Origin: Dermatemys mawii
Lineage: Eukaryota; Chordata; Testudines; Dermatemydidae
DNA: 64,000 nt
Assembly (NCBI GenBank): GCA_007922305.1
Contig: ML677335.1
Coordinates: 43,400,218-43,464,217 of the forward strand
Reading direction: 5' to 3'
Positions 10,701 through 20,589 of this stretch are shown here, one piece after another (position 1 is the stretch's first letter; every line of letters starts with the position of its first letter). A program made the position numbers and the translations under genes. The notes beneath the pieces are model-generated. The model was not told the origin of the DNA, did not search any database, and worked only from the letters and a program-made list of their open reading frames with translations.

Positions 10701-13700
10701 TGTTTGGTCATCCAGGACCACCACCTGCACTCTACTAATTGCAGCAAGGAATTGCCTGTGCACTACATTGCAGCTCCTTTTTATATAGCCCTCCAGGGCT
10801 CTGATTGGCTGCTTCCCCCTGCAGTCACTCTAGGCTGCCTGGAAGACTCCTCTACTGCTCCTTTCTTGGGATGGGTATGGCAGGATCCTGAGGCCTCCAA
10901 CAGGAGGCCTCGTTTACCCCATCATACCCTGAGTTACAAAATTAAACAAAAATATTCCTCCTCAGTCTTTTGCCAGTATCAAAGTTGGTTAGAAACTGGT
11001 TTCCAGAGTGACATTATAGTGCCCATGTCACAGATGGCATTGTTCACTAGCCGGACAGCTCTGTCCCCCAGTATGAGGCGCAGAGATAGCTGTGGTAGCT
11101 GAAAATGTGGTTCTGAAATACAACACAGCGAGTCTGCTCAGCAACAGTCTTCACTGACCCACTAAATGGCTGTAGCTTCTGCAAACAGCAGACACCTACC
11201 AGTGTACCTGTGTGGTCCCGCACAAGGATGAAATAATGGTCGCTGCAGGCTGCGTTGCCCTGGCCTGCATGCAACAGCAGCAGCTCCTTCCATGTTGGTG
11301 CTGAAGGAGTCCCGGCTCCCCCGTCCAAGAGGCAGAGCGGGTACGGCTGAGCTGTGAGAAGACAGTGCTCCGCTGCTGCGAGCCCTGGGGCTGCTGGTGT
11401 GAAGGGAGCATGCTGCTGGCCTGCGAGAGGACATCACTCACTGCCCACTGGCAGGGATGGGATGGGCAGGCATGCCAGTTACTGCTGCTGTGCTGGTGCA
11501 CTGGGGCACCCTCACCTCCATCTGGTGCATATTCCACTGCCCTGACTCCCTAACATAAAATAACAACAACAACAAAAACCACCCTCCTGGCCCACAACAG
11601 GACCCGGCAGTTCCTTTCTGCCACACAAGGCTCCTCTGGATAGCTCCCCACTGGGATTATGTCTGTCTCCACCACCTGATCTACCTCTGTCAGAGAGCCC
11701 TGGTGTGCACTGTTGTAATGCCAGGGCAGGTCTGGGTGCACGGGCTGAACACCAGGCTGGGAGATGAGGAAGGTGCGTTTCGTTCTGGGATCTGTCACGG
11801 GCTGAATGTGCAACCTTGAACGGGTCCCACAGCCGCTCTGTGTATCAGTCACCCCGCAGCGTAATGGGGGTGCTGAGGGTACAGCTGCTAACCCGCCTAG
11901 GACTGGATTATTTCACAGCAAAGCCCAAAGCTGCTGGCCAGGGCAAGGGAGGCAGGAGGGGTTCACTGGAGGTCGTTAGCTGCCCAGTGAAGGGGGAAGG
12001 TCCCTGCTGCTGACTTGCTCTTTGGTTTCAGGTTCTGAAAGAAGGCAAAGAAATGGAGGGTTCCTTGGAACAGGAGATTAAGAAGCAAATGTAAGATGGT
12101 TATTGTTAATACTATCATCGTCACTTTGACCGATATGGCAATTTCTTGCAATAGCCTTGAAAACCCTTACCTAAGTAAGTGTAAGCATCTTTGGGGTCCA
12201 TTGTATTAAATGCAAAGGTTACTTATTTTATTGTGGATCAGGATTTAATGTAACTCTTCTTTGAAGGAGGTGATGGGATGTGACTAGGGTGACCAGCTGT
12301 CCTGATTTTATAGGGACGGTCCTGATTTTTGGGTCTTTTTCTTATCGAGGCTCCTAATTCCCCCCACCCCGTCACCATTTTTCACATTTGCTGTCTGGTG
12401 ACCCTAGATGTGGTCACTGGGAAATGTTGTGAACAAATGCAGAGGATTGTACTGACCAGTGGACCAGATGTGAATGGACTTTTGGGGTAGACAGTGTTGC
12501 ATGGTTTGCCTGAGGAAGTGAATGCAATTCCCCACCTCTCATGATGCAAAAACCCAGTCTCTGGAAGCTGTGCCCAGAGAAGGGACTGCTGGATCTGCAA
12601 GCTGATAGAAGTGTTTTTGTTTGCCAAGAAAAACCACCATAAAATTTGCAGGAAATTTTAAAAGAATGATATTGATGTTTGGGGGGTTGCCTGAGGCTTG
12701 TTTTCCAAAATTTGGCATACTTTTTCATAGTGATCACTGGAATAGCAGAAAACCCTGGGTTGTGATTGGCTGAAAACAGTCATGTGATATCAATAAATCA
12801 CAACTTTTTACCCCTTCAGAGGGACATAGGGGTGTATTGAGTCCTGGGACAATATTGACCAATTAGATCATATATGCAAACAACTCTCTCTTAATTGGCT
12901 TCTGTGCCAAAATAAATATATATATTGTGACGGAGTCAGACCAGAAGGATATAGGAGAGTGCTGGAAGGCAGNNNNNNNNNNGACTGAGTGTAGGACAAC
13001 ATATCATACTGAAGGAAGGAGGCCCTGAGTAAGGGTGAAGTGGAGTTTGAAGAAGCAGGGACTGCTGTGGGGAAGTAGCCCAGGGAATTGTATTGTGTTT
13101 TGTGCCTAAAAGGTCAGCCATCTTAGCTGATACTATTAGGGTCCCTGGGCTGGAGTCCGGAGTAGAGGGTGGGCCCGGGCTCCCCCTTTTCCATCTTCCA
13201 TACTGGCCTGTGATGAAGGTAACTCACTAGGTGGTGACTCTTGCCAATTATACTGAGAAAGGGAGGTCACTCTGGGGCCTAGATGAGTTTCTGAGGCCCC
13301 TAAATCTGCCAGGAAGCGCAGGACCCACAAGTACAGACTTGGAGCTTTGTCACAACATATATGTTTCCCTCCCTCTCTGGATTTGCCACGCAGGTAGGAA
13401 AAGGTCTAAATCTTGTTACTTGCCACTGGTTCCATATCAGTCATTGTTAAGATTTACGATAGTCTAGTGAATTTCATCTCATTATTTGTCTCCGGCTCAG
13501 TCATGTTTGCATCCTCACAGGTGGCTAACACTTGTAATTTTAGTATGTGGAAAAATGAGTATGTTTATTTTTCTCTGTGGCATTTTTATTCTTCATAAGC
13601 ATTGTAGGAACCATCAGCTTGAATGACCATGCTGGTGTATCTAGTACTGGCCCAGAATTAATCCTCTGGTCATCATTTTGCCTTTTGAATTTTCTCCTGG

Positions 13701-14980
13701 TTATAATAAAGCTGATTGAGTTGTGAAAATCCTAGTTCATGAATTTATAAATCCAAATCACAAGTCTCTGCTACTCAAAACATTATTCATGTTTATTTGT
13801 TCTTTAGTTGCAAGAATTCAGATGACCACTGGGTTTCCATGGTAATGTTTCTGAATCCTGAAATACTCACCAATTGTAGCACTAACAATTATTTGGTCTA
13901 ACACTCCTTATTGGCTACTTTTTATTCTTCTGCTTAATAGGTTTCAGTAGCCAGTCAAGGAGCAGGAACAATGCCATGTGGCCTAGGTAGCCAATCACAT
14001 ATTATGAATAAAAATATAGCATTGAATGAATTGCGTGAAAATTACCAACCAAGCGATGCAGCTAATAGCATATTAGGCCAATGCTGCAGTCTGTGACTAT
14101 GCAAACAAAACAGAGTGAATTCTGGGGTATCCAGTATTGTTCACAATGAATAATACACCCAGATTTACACCTGTCCAGTCACAGGGTGAGAGAATGCCAC
14201 ACGGCCGCTAGGAGCTGGGACATATTTCTCGTGGGGCAGCATTGTTCTGCTCATGTGTGTGTGGGGACCCACCAGTGTGTAAAGGTCCTGGGAAGGAACC
14301 AGGCCTCTTCTAAGGGGATCTTTGGTGAAACATTCCTGCAAGAAGATGTTTGAAATGCTAATGAGGCTAATTACTTCGTGTATGTGGTATGGGATTTCTT
14401 GGCTGAAACTGGAGAGAGCGAGCAGCGGTTGGTTACAAAACTCTGGGAGTCAGGAGTGAGCTCTGCAACTGACCCATTGGGTAACATTGGGCAAGTTACG
14501 TCCTCGCTCCGTGCCTCAGTTTCCCCAGCTGTACAATGAGGCTGACATCCTTTGTAAAACACAGCTGGAAAGGGCTATATAAGAGCTAGCTATTATTATT
14601 ATTTCTTTTTTCCAGTATTCTGGGAATAAGGGCAATTGAGCCACCCGAAGATGAAGAGCAAATGGTGGACATTGATCCCGGAATGAGGCTGTTGTCTAGT
14701 GATGCACAAGGCGGAAGAGGTAAGCAAGCTGAGGGATGATACTTCTCCCGCTGGCATCCTCAGCATGCCCAGAAAGCTAATGCTCCCCCTGCCTCCTCCA
14801 TTTTCAGCCCCCAGGAGCACAGGAGACCTGCCAGCGTCTGGGCCGGAGGAAGACCGAGATCACATCTACCACCCCCCAGACACTCCTCTGGAAGTGGAAG
14901 GGCCCATGCAGATAGTGGCACTGTATGCTGAAGCCATCAATGGCCCAGAAGAAGACAGAGACCATCTCTACCACGGCTAG
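4421..14980 (+). CDS. PRAP1: PRAP1, proline-rich acidic protein 1 (five coding exons)
   Basis: Coding exons are 4421-4428, 8353-8407, 12032-12090, 14616-14719 and 14808-14980, all with AG/GT borders and matching phases, giving 132 residues (human about 151). Residues 1-21 form a signal peptide (MAWLLIGISLAVLLQ). The mature chain is acidic and probably disordered: EIKKQ, then IEPPEDEEQMVDID at 48-61, then two copies of GPEEDRDH(I/L)YH at 87-97 and 121-131. The IEPPEDEEQ block and the C-terminal YH signature match mammalian PRAP1. In mammals PRAP1 is a secreted epithelial protein of gut, liver and uterus that binds lipid and assists MTTP in chylomicron assembly; the role in reptiles is inferred. 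It lies upstream of ECHS1 as in the CALY-PRAP1-FUOM-ECHS1 block. The first exon, with only eight coding bases, is the least certain part. Confidence 0.88.
4684..4719 (+). repeat. (GT)n microsatellite
   Basis: About sixteen GT units in a row in PRAP1 intron 1, next to a degenerate interspersed repeat (TCAGAAATCACAAGCCAGG) ending about 4680. Confidence 0.95.
6832..7947 (-). mobile_element. hAT-type non-autonomous DNA transposon, copy B
   Basis: It is bounded by CAGGGGTGGGCAAACTACAG and the inverted partner AGTTTGCCCACCCCTG. Flanks AGCTAGTG (6824-6831) and AGCTAGCT (7948-7955) agree in six of eight bases, fitting an aged 8-bp hAT target duplication. The order of its ends is inverted relative to copies A and C. 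Most of the interior (about 6990-7500) is a GC-rich tandem array of a GAGCTGCAGGG/GGCCGAGC-type unit, which creates long chance ORFs on both strands. It lies in PRAP1 intron 1. Confidence 0.85.
7538..7600 (+). repeat. Poly-G tract
   Basis: Runs of seven to twelve G separated by TT or TTT inside hAT copy B. On the plus strand, which is the PRAP1 sense strand, it could fold as a G-quadruplex. Confidence 0.85.
8353..8407 (+). CDS. PRAP1: PRAP1 coding exon 2 (signal peptide)
   Basis: A 55-nt exon between acceptor TTCTCCTTCCAG and donor GTAGGT. With the two bases from exon 1 it encodes WLLIGISLAVLLQVDSTSQ, the hydrophobic core and likely cleavage region. Confidence 0.85.
8918..9230 (-). mobile_element. 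CR1 LINE fragment
   Basis: It carries the turtle/bird CR1 signature on the reverse strand: CCAGAAGGGACCATCATGA, CTGACCTCCTGC, AGAGAATCCACCATTTACTC and CAGTTAGACCCTGAGCATGT. It is a non-coding 3' part, in PRAP1 intron 2. Confidence 0.85.
9231..10061. other. PRAP1 intron 2, unassigned part
   Basis: Ordinary sequence between the CR1 piece and the LTR. A short fragment near 9438-9470 (GGGTGACCACC) resembles the end of the TIR element found complete at 12283-12407. No exon was seen. Confidence 0.4.
10062..10925 (-). mobile_element. Solo LTR (LTR family 1, copy 1) in PRAP1 intron 2
   Basis: It runs from TGTAA to CATCAT with ACCCTG on each side (10056-10061 and 10926-10931), a possible 6-bp target duplication. 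On the minus strand it has a promoter layout: CAGCCAATCAGAGCCC (CCAAT box) followed by TATATAAAAAGG near 10780-10815. It aligns along most of its length with 21312-22005. A tRNA-derived SINE (10180-10375) has inserted into it. No coding region. Confidence 0.7.
10180..10375 (+). mobile_element. tRNA-derived SINE with CR1-like tail (tortoise Pol III/SINE type)
   Basis: The head resembles a tRNA with an A-box-like TAGCTCAGTGGT (10191-10202) and a degraded B-box-like GCAACTTCAATCC (10232-10244). A poly-A stretch follows, then a tail GGACTCAATGACCTTTCAAG and CCTTCCAGTTCTATGA shared with CR1 LINEs. This layout is characteristic of turtle SINEs. It interrupts the LTR, as the uninterrupted relative at 21312-22005 shows, so it is the younger insertion. 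Confidence 0.8.
12032..12090 (+). CDS. PRAP1: PRAP1 coding exon 3
   Basis: A 59-nt exon between acceptor TTTGGTTTCAG and donor GTAAGA. It encodes VLKEGKEMEGSLEQEIKKQ plus two bases of the next codon. It is lysine- and glutamate-rich and begins the mature chain. Confidence 0.8.
12283..12407 (+). mobile_element. Short TIR element (GGTGACC family), copy 1
   Basis: The ends are CTAGGGTGACCAGCTGTCC and the inverted GTCTGGTGACCCTAG, flanked by ATGTG on each side (12278-12282 and 12408-12412). A full inverted relative lies at 48328-48454. Non-coding; in PRAP1 intron 3. Confidence 0.8.
12917..13140. mobile_element. Possible LTR-type repeat fragment with assembly gap
   Basis: The stretch TGTGACGGAGTCAGACCAG followed by GGATATAGGAGAGTGCTGG resembles the start of a common turtle LTR-type repeat. 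It is broken by ten N at 12973-12982. The family assignment comes from general recognition only. Confidence 0.45.
12973..12982. other. Assembly gap (10 N)
   Basis: Ten consecutive undetermined bases inside a repeat. The true gap length cannot be known from the sequence. Confidence 1.
13141..14430. other. PRAP1 intron 3, unassigned part
   Basis: Mostly AT-rich sequence without recognisable exons or clear repeat families. Confidence 0.45.
14436..14602 (-). mobile_element. MIR-type SINE abutting PRAP1 exon 4
   Basis: The reverse-strand MIR signature GTGCCTCAGTTTCCCCAGCTG and the end GGGCTATATAAGAGCTAG followed by a TTATTATTATT tail are clear. The tail ends about 13 bases before the exon 4 acceptor AG (14614-14615), so the element lies where the branch point and polypyrimidine tract should be. 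Confidence 0.7.
14616..14719 (+). CDS. PRAP1: PRAP1 coding exon 4 (acidic EPPEDEEQ region)
   Basis: A 104-nt exon between acceptor TTTTTTCCAG and donor GTAAGC. It encodes ILGIRAIEPPEDEEQMVDID and then PGMRLLSSDAQGGR. The acidic EPPEDEEQ core aligns with VEPPEKDDQ of mammalian PRAP1. Confidence 0.9.
14808..14980 (+). CDS. PRAP1: PRAP1 coding exon 5 (twin GPEEDRDH motifs, stop)
   Basis: It follows the acceptor CATTTTCAG. It encodes residues 77-132 with GPEEDRDHIYHPP and GPEEDRDHLYHG separated by about 22 residues, then TAG at 14978-14980. This is the diagnostic part of the gene. Confidence 0.92.
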
Positions 14981-15012
14981 GGAAGGAGATTTGATCCTTT
15001 ATACTCACCAGT

Positions 15013-15018
15013 AATAAA
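15013..15018 (+). terminator. PRAP1: PRAP1 polyadenylation signal AATAAA
   Basis: AATAAA lies 33 bases after the stop codon, followed about 25 bases later by a GTGTGG stretch that could serve as the downstream element. This gives a very short 3' UTR. Confidence 0.75.
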
Positions 15019-15583
15019 GAAAGAGGGGATTGTGTGGAGCATCCCCTCTACCCCTCTCATTGACTGTATGTTCCCTTGGCTCTTTCCTTCCCAGGATAGG
15101 GGGTGTACCAGCTCCTCTCCTCCTGCCTGTCCTACTAGACCCTGTGTCTTGGCTAATAAGAGGGCTCTGGGTTCAGGCTGGGTCAGGCTCTACTCCAGGC
15201 TATCACGGTCCTTGGCAGTTGCTGGGACTGGCAGGTGGTGCAGGAAGATGGTCAGCTGGCTGAGGTCTCTTGGCAGGACAAGCACCATTACGAAATCTGC
15301 CCTTCCCTGAGTGTCATGGCTATGAAGTGTCAGGCACCCTCTGTGACCCCAGCGCGGGGCTAGGAGAGGCATTTGCTGTAGCACTGCCCTAGGCAGGGAA
15401 CTGCTTCTGGAAAGTGGCTTGCTGCTGTTATTCGTTCGTGCTGAACTGTATCTACATGCTGCTTTGGGGCAGCTGAAAGCTTGGAACTGCAGCAGTCCTG
15501 GAATCAGTGCGCACCCACAGCAAGCTGGCAGCCCCTGGGTGCAGAATGCCTCCCTCTCTACCTCCCCCAGACTTGGGGATTCT

Positions 15584-15786
15584 GGGACATGTCTACACTG
15601 CAGTTACATACCTGGGGCTGGCCCGTAGCACCTGACTCAAGCTCATGGGCTGCTGGGACCCTGCGAGGTGGGAGGGTCCCAGAACCCAGGCTGCAGCCTG
15701 AACCCAAATGGCTACGCTGCAGTGAAACAGCCCCACAGCCCGAGTCAGCTGGCACAGGGTCTAATTACAGCATAGACATGTCTTTA
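15584..15786. mobile_element. Short TIR element (TGTCTACACT family)
   Basis: GGGACATGTCTACACTGCAG at the left is mirrored by CAGCATAGACATGTCTTTA at the right. The interior is GC-rich and non-coding. A related but less complete stretch follows at about 16058-16210. Confidence 0.6.
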
Positions 15787-16299
15787 GTGACACCAACCTC
15801 AGCTGGAAGGCCTCCACTCCTGGTTAATAAATAAGCCTCCTCCAGCTGGGGGGTGGGGCAAAGGGAGCCACTGTCTGCCCACTGTGGGACCTCATCACCC
15901 GCAGGTGCATCCACTTGCAGGGCAGGGAGTGGTGGGGAAAGGAAGGGCATTCATGGGAATGCAGGGATAGCTACTAGAGCCAGGCCTGCTCCCAGCTTCA
16001 CACACTTCAGCCAGAGCGGGATCCAGGAAGGGAGGCAGGCACAGGGAACTGTGGCCATTTCTACATTGCAGGGGGAGTGAGCCCGGTTACAGAGGCTTGG
16101 GCTAGCTTGGCTCAAGATAGCAGCTAAAAATAACAGCGTGGACTATGTGGCTCGGGCAGCTGCTTGGGCTCTCAAGCCCACCCTGTCCCCTGGGTCTGAG
16201 CTCAGGTAACTAGTCCAGGTCTGCACCAGGATCACATGGCTAGTTTGGGGGCACTGGATCAGGCCCAGCTAGCAACAGCCAGTCTGCCCAGGTTGGGAG

Positions 16300-16620
16300 G
16301 CTCCCCCCCGTGGAGTGTGGGCACACCCCATGTGTCCCTGAAAGAATCATTGCCCTGCAAACTACAGGGACCTTCCCCCCACATTCCACTCTACCCCCCA
16401 CCCCTGTGCTTCCCACTCCCAGACTAGGCATTCCATACCCACCCCTCTCCCACACACTGTGCACCCTACACAGAGCCCCACTCCATCCCACACCCATCCC
16501 TCCTCCCCACTGTTCACCCCACACAAACTCCTTCCCTCCACTCTGTGTGCCCTACACCAACCCTTCCCCACACTGTGCGCCCCCTACATGCTGTGCATCC
16601 CTCACATTCACCATCCCCCC
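16300..16620 (+). repeat. C-rich minisatellite
   Basis: Irregular repeats of CCCACACNCTGTGCNCCCTAC type with strong strand asymmetry. The reading frames across it are chance frames. Confidence 0.65.
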
Positions 16621-16622
16621 TT

Positions 16623-16800
16623 GCCGTGGCATGGGTCACCTAGGGAGGTGGTGGAATCTCCATCCTCAGAGGTTTTTAAGGCCTGGCTTGACAAAGGCCT
16701 GGCTGGGATGATTTAGTGGGGGTTGGTCCTGCTTTGAGGAGGGGGTGGGACTAGATGACCTCCTGAGATCTCTTCCAATCCTCATCTTCTATGATTCTAA
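16623..16800 (+). mobile_element. CR1 LINE 3' end
   Basis: Typical CR1 3' end: GTGGTGGAATCTCCATCCTC, GAGGTTTTTAAGGCCTGG, GATGACCTCCTGAGATCTCT and the end TTCTATGATTCTAA. Confidence 0.92.
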
Positions 16801-17332
16801 CTCTCCCACACCCTCTAGCCCTCTCCTCAGGGCACTGGGGCCTCGAGTTAAGTAACATGACACCCCATGAACCAAAGAGTCGTCAAGAATCCTTGGGGCT
16901 CTTTTCAGTGCTGGCTCTTACTGGCCCAATAGCCCCATCCTGCTGGGTTACGGCCTGTGTGTCCTGCTGGCACCCAGGGGCTTGGCAGGGTGGGGGTGGG
17001 ATGAGCAGATCCCTTTCACCCCAGAGCTCCTCAGGGCTGAATCTGAGCAGAATGAGCCCGGTCCATCTGACACTTTATGGGAAAGTCTCTTTCTTTGTCC
17101 TCTGGGCCTGCTCTCGTGCTCACTCACCCCAGAGTGAGGGGGGCCAGGCTCCATAATGGGCTGCCACCGGGCTGAGAGCAGGTTGGGGCTTGCAGAAAAG
17201 CTCAGGGGCCCTTGTGCTGGGGCATGAAGTTTGGGTTAGCACCTTTGGGTCTCTTCTAGGCTGTGACCTTGGCTCCCTGGGACCCTGTGCCTCTGAACCC
17301 ACTGAAGGTGTTAATGGAGAGAAAGAATGAGA

Positions 17333-17358
17333 ACACACACACACACACACACACACAG
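17333..17358 (+). repeat. (AC)n microsatellite
   Basis: About twelve AC units just left of hAT copy C. Confidence 0.9.
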
Positions 17359-17403
17359 GGTTCAGTCCATCTGGGTTTACAATTGCTCTGTCTTGCTCTA
17401 GCT

Positions 17404-18833
17404 CAGGGGCGGGCAAACTTTTTGGCCTGAGGGCCGCACGGGGGTTCAAAATTTTGCAAAGGGCCAGGTAGGGAAGGCTGTGCCTCCCCAAACAGCCTGG
17501 CCCTGCCCCGTCCAACCCCCACCCACTTCCTGCCCCGACTGCCCCCTCAGAACCCCCGACCCATCCAACCCCCCATCATTGTCCCATGATTGCCCCCTCC
17601 ATAGACCCCCCAACCCTAACTGCCACCCAGGACCCCACACTGTACCTAAGACCCTTGCTCCTTTTCCCCTGATTGCCCCTTCTGGAGACCCCCCACTCTA
17701 AGTGCCCCTCCGGGTCCCCACCCCCTATCCAAGCCCCCCTGCTCTTTGTTCCCTTACTGCTCCGTCCTGAAACCCACCCACCCTAACCATCACCCCCAGG
17801 GACCCCAACCCATATCTAAGCCCCCTGCACTTTGTTCCCTGACTGCCCCCTCCCCAGACACCCACCCACCCTAACCACCACCCAATCCCCCTCCCCCCAC
17901 ACTTCTTGCTCAGCTGGGCGGGGGGCCCTGCGGCTGGCTGTTCTCAGCCTGGCCCCCGCCCGGGAGTGCGGGGCCCCACGGCTTCCTGAGCTAGGCCAGG
18001 CACGCTGGACAGGAACTCGGGGCCCGCGGCTCCCCCTGGTTCCGCCTGGCACCCCGGACGGGAGTGTGGGGCCCCGTGGCTAGGCCCAGCACCTGGGGAG
18101 GGGAGCGTGGGGTGCCGCAGTTCCCTGCAGCTCAGCCCAGCCCCTGGGCAGGGATCGCGGGCCCCGCGGCTCCCACGGCTCCCACAGCTCGGCCGCCACC
18201 CGGGGCGGGGAGCACGGGGCCCCGCAGCTCCCTGCAGCTCTGCCCCACACCTGGGGAGGGGAGCACGGGGCCCCGCGGCTCTGCCCGGCACCCGGGGAGG
18301 GGAGCGTGGGGCGCTGCGGTTCCCTGCAGCTCAGCCCAGCCCCTGGGCAGGGATTGCAGGCCCCGAGGCTCCCACGGCTTGGCCGCCACCCAGGGGCGGG
18401 GAGCACGGGGCCCCGCAACTCCCTGCAGCTCCATCCCACACCTGGGGAGGGGAGTCTGGGGCCCCGCAGCTCAGCCCGGCACCCAGGAGGGGGAGCGCGG
18501 GCCCTCACAGCTCAGCCCGGCACCCGGGGTAGGGAGCGTGGGGCCCTACAGCTCGGCTGGGAACCCGGGGAAGGGAGAGCGGGCCGCCATGGCTCCCCGT
18601 AGCTCCCGGCAGCTTGGCTGGAAACCCAGGGTGGGAAGCGCGGGGCGCCGCAGCTCCCTGCAGCTCAGCCCAGCACTCCAGGTGGGAGGGCAAGGCCCTG
18701 GCTCCTCCCTTGCCCGGCCCCTGGGCGGGGAGGAGGGGGCCACTGGCACCACTCTCCCTGCTCAGCTGGCGGGCCGGGTAAAAATGGCCGGTGGGCCACA
18801 TGTGGCCCGCGGGCCCTAGTTTACTCACCCCTG
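17404..18833 (+). mobile_element. hAT-type non-autonomous DNA transposon, copy C (exact 8-bp duplication)
   Basis: The ends CAGGGGCGGGCAAACTTTTT and AGTTTACTCACCCCTG are inverted partners. The flanks CTCTAGCT (17396-17403) and CTCTAGCT (18834-18841) are identical, a perfect 8-bp target duplication of hAT type. The interior has a C-rich left part and a GC-rich tandem array (about 17930-18700) with units of the kind GAGCGTGGGGC and CTCAGCCCAGC. No transposase frame is seen; ORFs up to about 250 codons are tandem-repeat artefacts. Confidence 0.93.
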
Positions 18834-19329
18834 CTCTAGCTGAATGAATACCCTGCAAGAGCCTCGGAGACCATGGTCATCTACCAGATACAGGGTGGGG
18901 TCAATGTTGGCCACAGACAACCCATAATAAGCCAGGGCTGGACAGAGCCATTTCTTACCCAAATGCTCCATGCAATGCAGGGGGAAGTTGGGACAGGGCT
19001 TTGCATTGACCTATTCACAGCTGTTCTGACTGCCATGGCTATACAAAGGATCAGAGTCTCAAAGTCAGCTACCTGAAGCAGTCACTTGCTTCACAAGAAA
19101 TTCTGACAGTGATTTATTACAGTAAAGACAGTGTGTGTGTGATGGAGTACTTCTGCTTTATGCTACAGCATAGGGCAACAAAGTGGAATCAACCACACAA
19201 GAGCAGAAAAGGGGAAAGAAGTAGGCCTGGGAAGTTATCTGTAAGGAAGGCCTATACACCCTTACAAACACAGTCCCAAACGTTGTGGCTGTTCTGCCTA
19301 TTTCAAGATTTAATTCACAACACCAAACT

Positions 19330-19990
19330 TGGGATGAAAACTACAAAATATTATCTTGTTTGTTCACTGCTAATGATATTACAGGTAAGAAGAGAGCTAT
19401 TATATCCAGCAGTGTATGGACCAAGACTTAGTTTAACGAGAAATCTGTTAGCCCCTGAAAAGCCTGGAGCTAAAACTTTTGATGAGCTCATAAATCTGCT
19501 TCAGCCCAACCCCCAGTGATTTAGAAGAACAATTTTAGTTTAACTGTTGGTGGAGGAAATCTGGGAAGACAGTAGGAGAATTTGTGGCAGAACCAAGGAA
19601 GCGCGCTCAAGGTTGTAATTACTGTGCAACTCTGACACAAATGGTAAGAGACAAATTAATTTGCAGCATTACCGATGAAATGCAAAGGAGATTGCAGTCT
19701 GAACTCTAGTTAGCATTCGAAACAGCTCTGAAATTGGCCCAGTCTATGGAGTCTGCAAATAAAAATGTACAGGATTTACAAACCCAGGCTATAAGCGCTG
19801 GGGGAGATGGGAATAGCATGCAGGAAATGCATGGTACTACCTACAAAATTGCATGGCAGCCTGGGAAACAGATCCAGTCAGCTAGCAGTGTGTTATCATT
19901 GTGGAGGCAAACACCCCCTAATGGTTCTCAGACTTAAACATGAAACATGTCATATTTGCAGATTGACGGAGCACATTCAAAGTGTGTTGA
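19330..19990 (+). pseudogene. Ty3/gypsy gag pseudogene
   Basis: A capsid-like segment is followed by degraded zinc-knuckle sequence (CYHCGG then CHICRLTEH). The frame is broken by stops after the NLLQPNPQ segment and again near 19710. Confidence 0.7.
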
Positions 19991-20589
19991 AACAAACCCA
20001 AGAAAGTGGAATCCCAAAACCACAATAAAAAACAGCCTCATAGCCATGGTACCTTCCATATACCGAAGAAGGAAAGTAGTGAAAAAGAGGAGGAGGAAGT
20101 AGCTTATATTACCTATAGCACAATGGAAGCAAATATTCCTAAAGCATTCATATTGGATTGACTGTAAGTAAAAAAAAATGTACAATTGGAGCTCCATACG
20201 GGATGCAGTAGGACTACTATGAATCAAGAAGCATGAGACATTATAGAAAGATAGTGAATCACTGCAGACATGTAGGATAAAATTAAATATCTATATTAGT
20301 AGTAAAGATGCTGAGAGCCCTCAAGGTGAAGTTTAGCCACCAGAGCTAAGACAGGTATTTCCCTTTGCTAATGGTTGCAGGCATTCACCGTAACTTGCTT
20401 AGTGAAGAGCGGTTGGCTGACTGAACTGGAAAGAAAAAGTGCATCACTTGAAATCAGAAGATGATCTAGTTCTGGAGACTGTTTTAAATACACATAGGAA
20501 GGATTTAAAGATGAACTGGGCACTTTCAAAGTCACTACTTCTAAAATCTACGTAAACCTAAATGTCACACCTTGTAATTTCAAGCCTTG

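Noticed and set aside
18064..18819. 251-codon open frame on plus, and similar frames on minus in 6846-7687
   Set aside because: They lie inside the GC-rich tandem arrays of hAT copies; opposite-strand frames are equally long, as expected from sequence poor in stop triplets.
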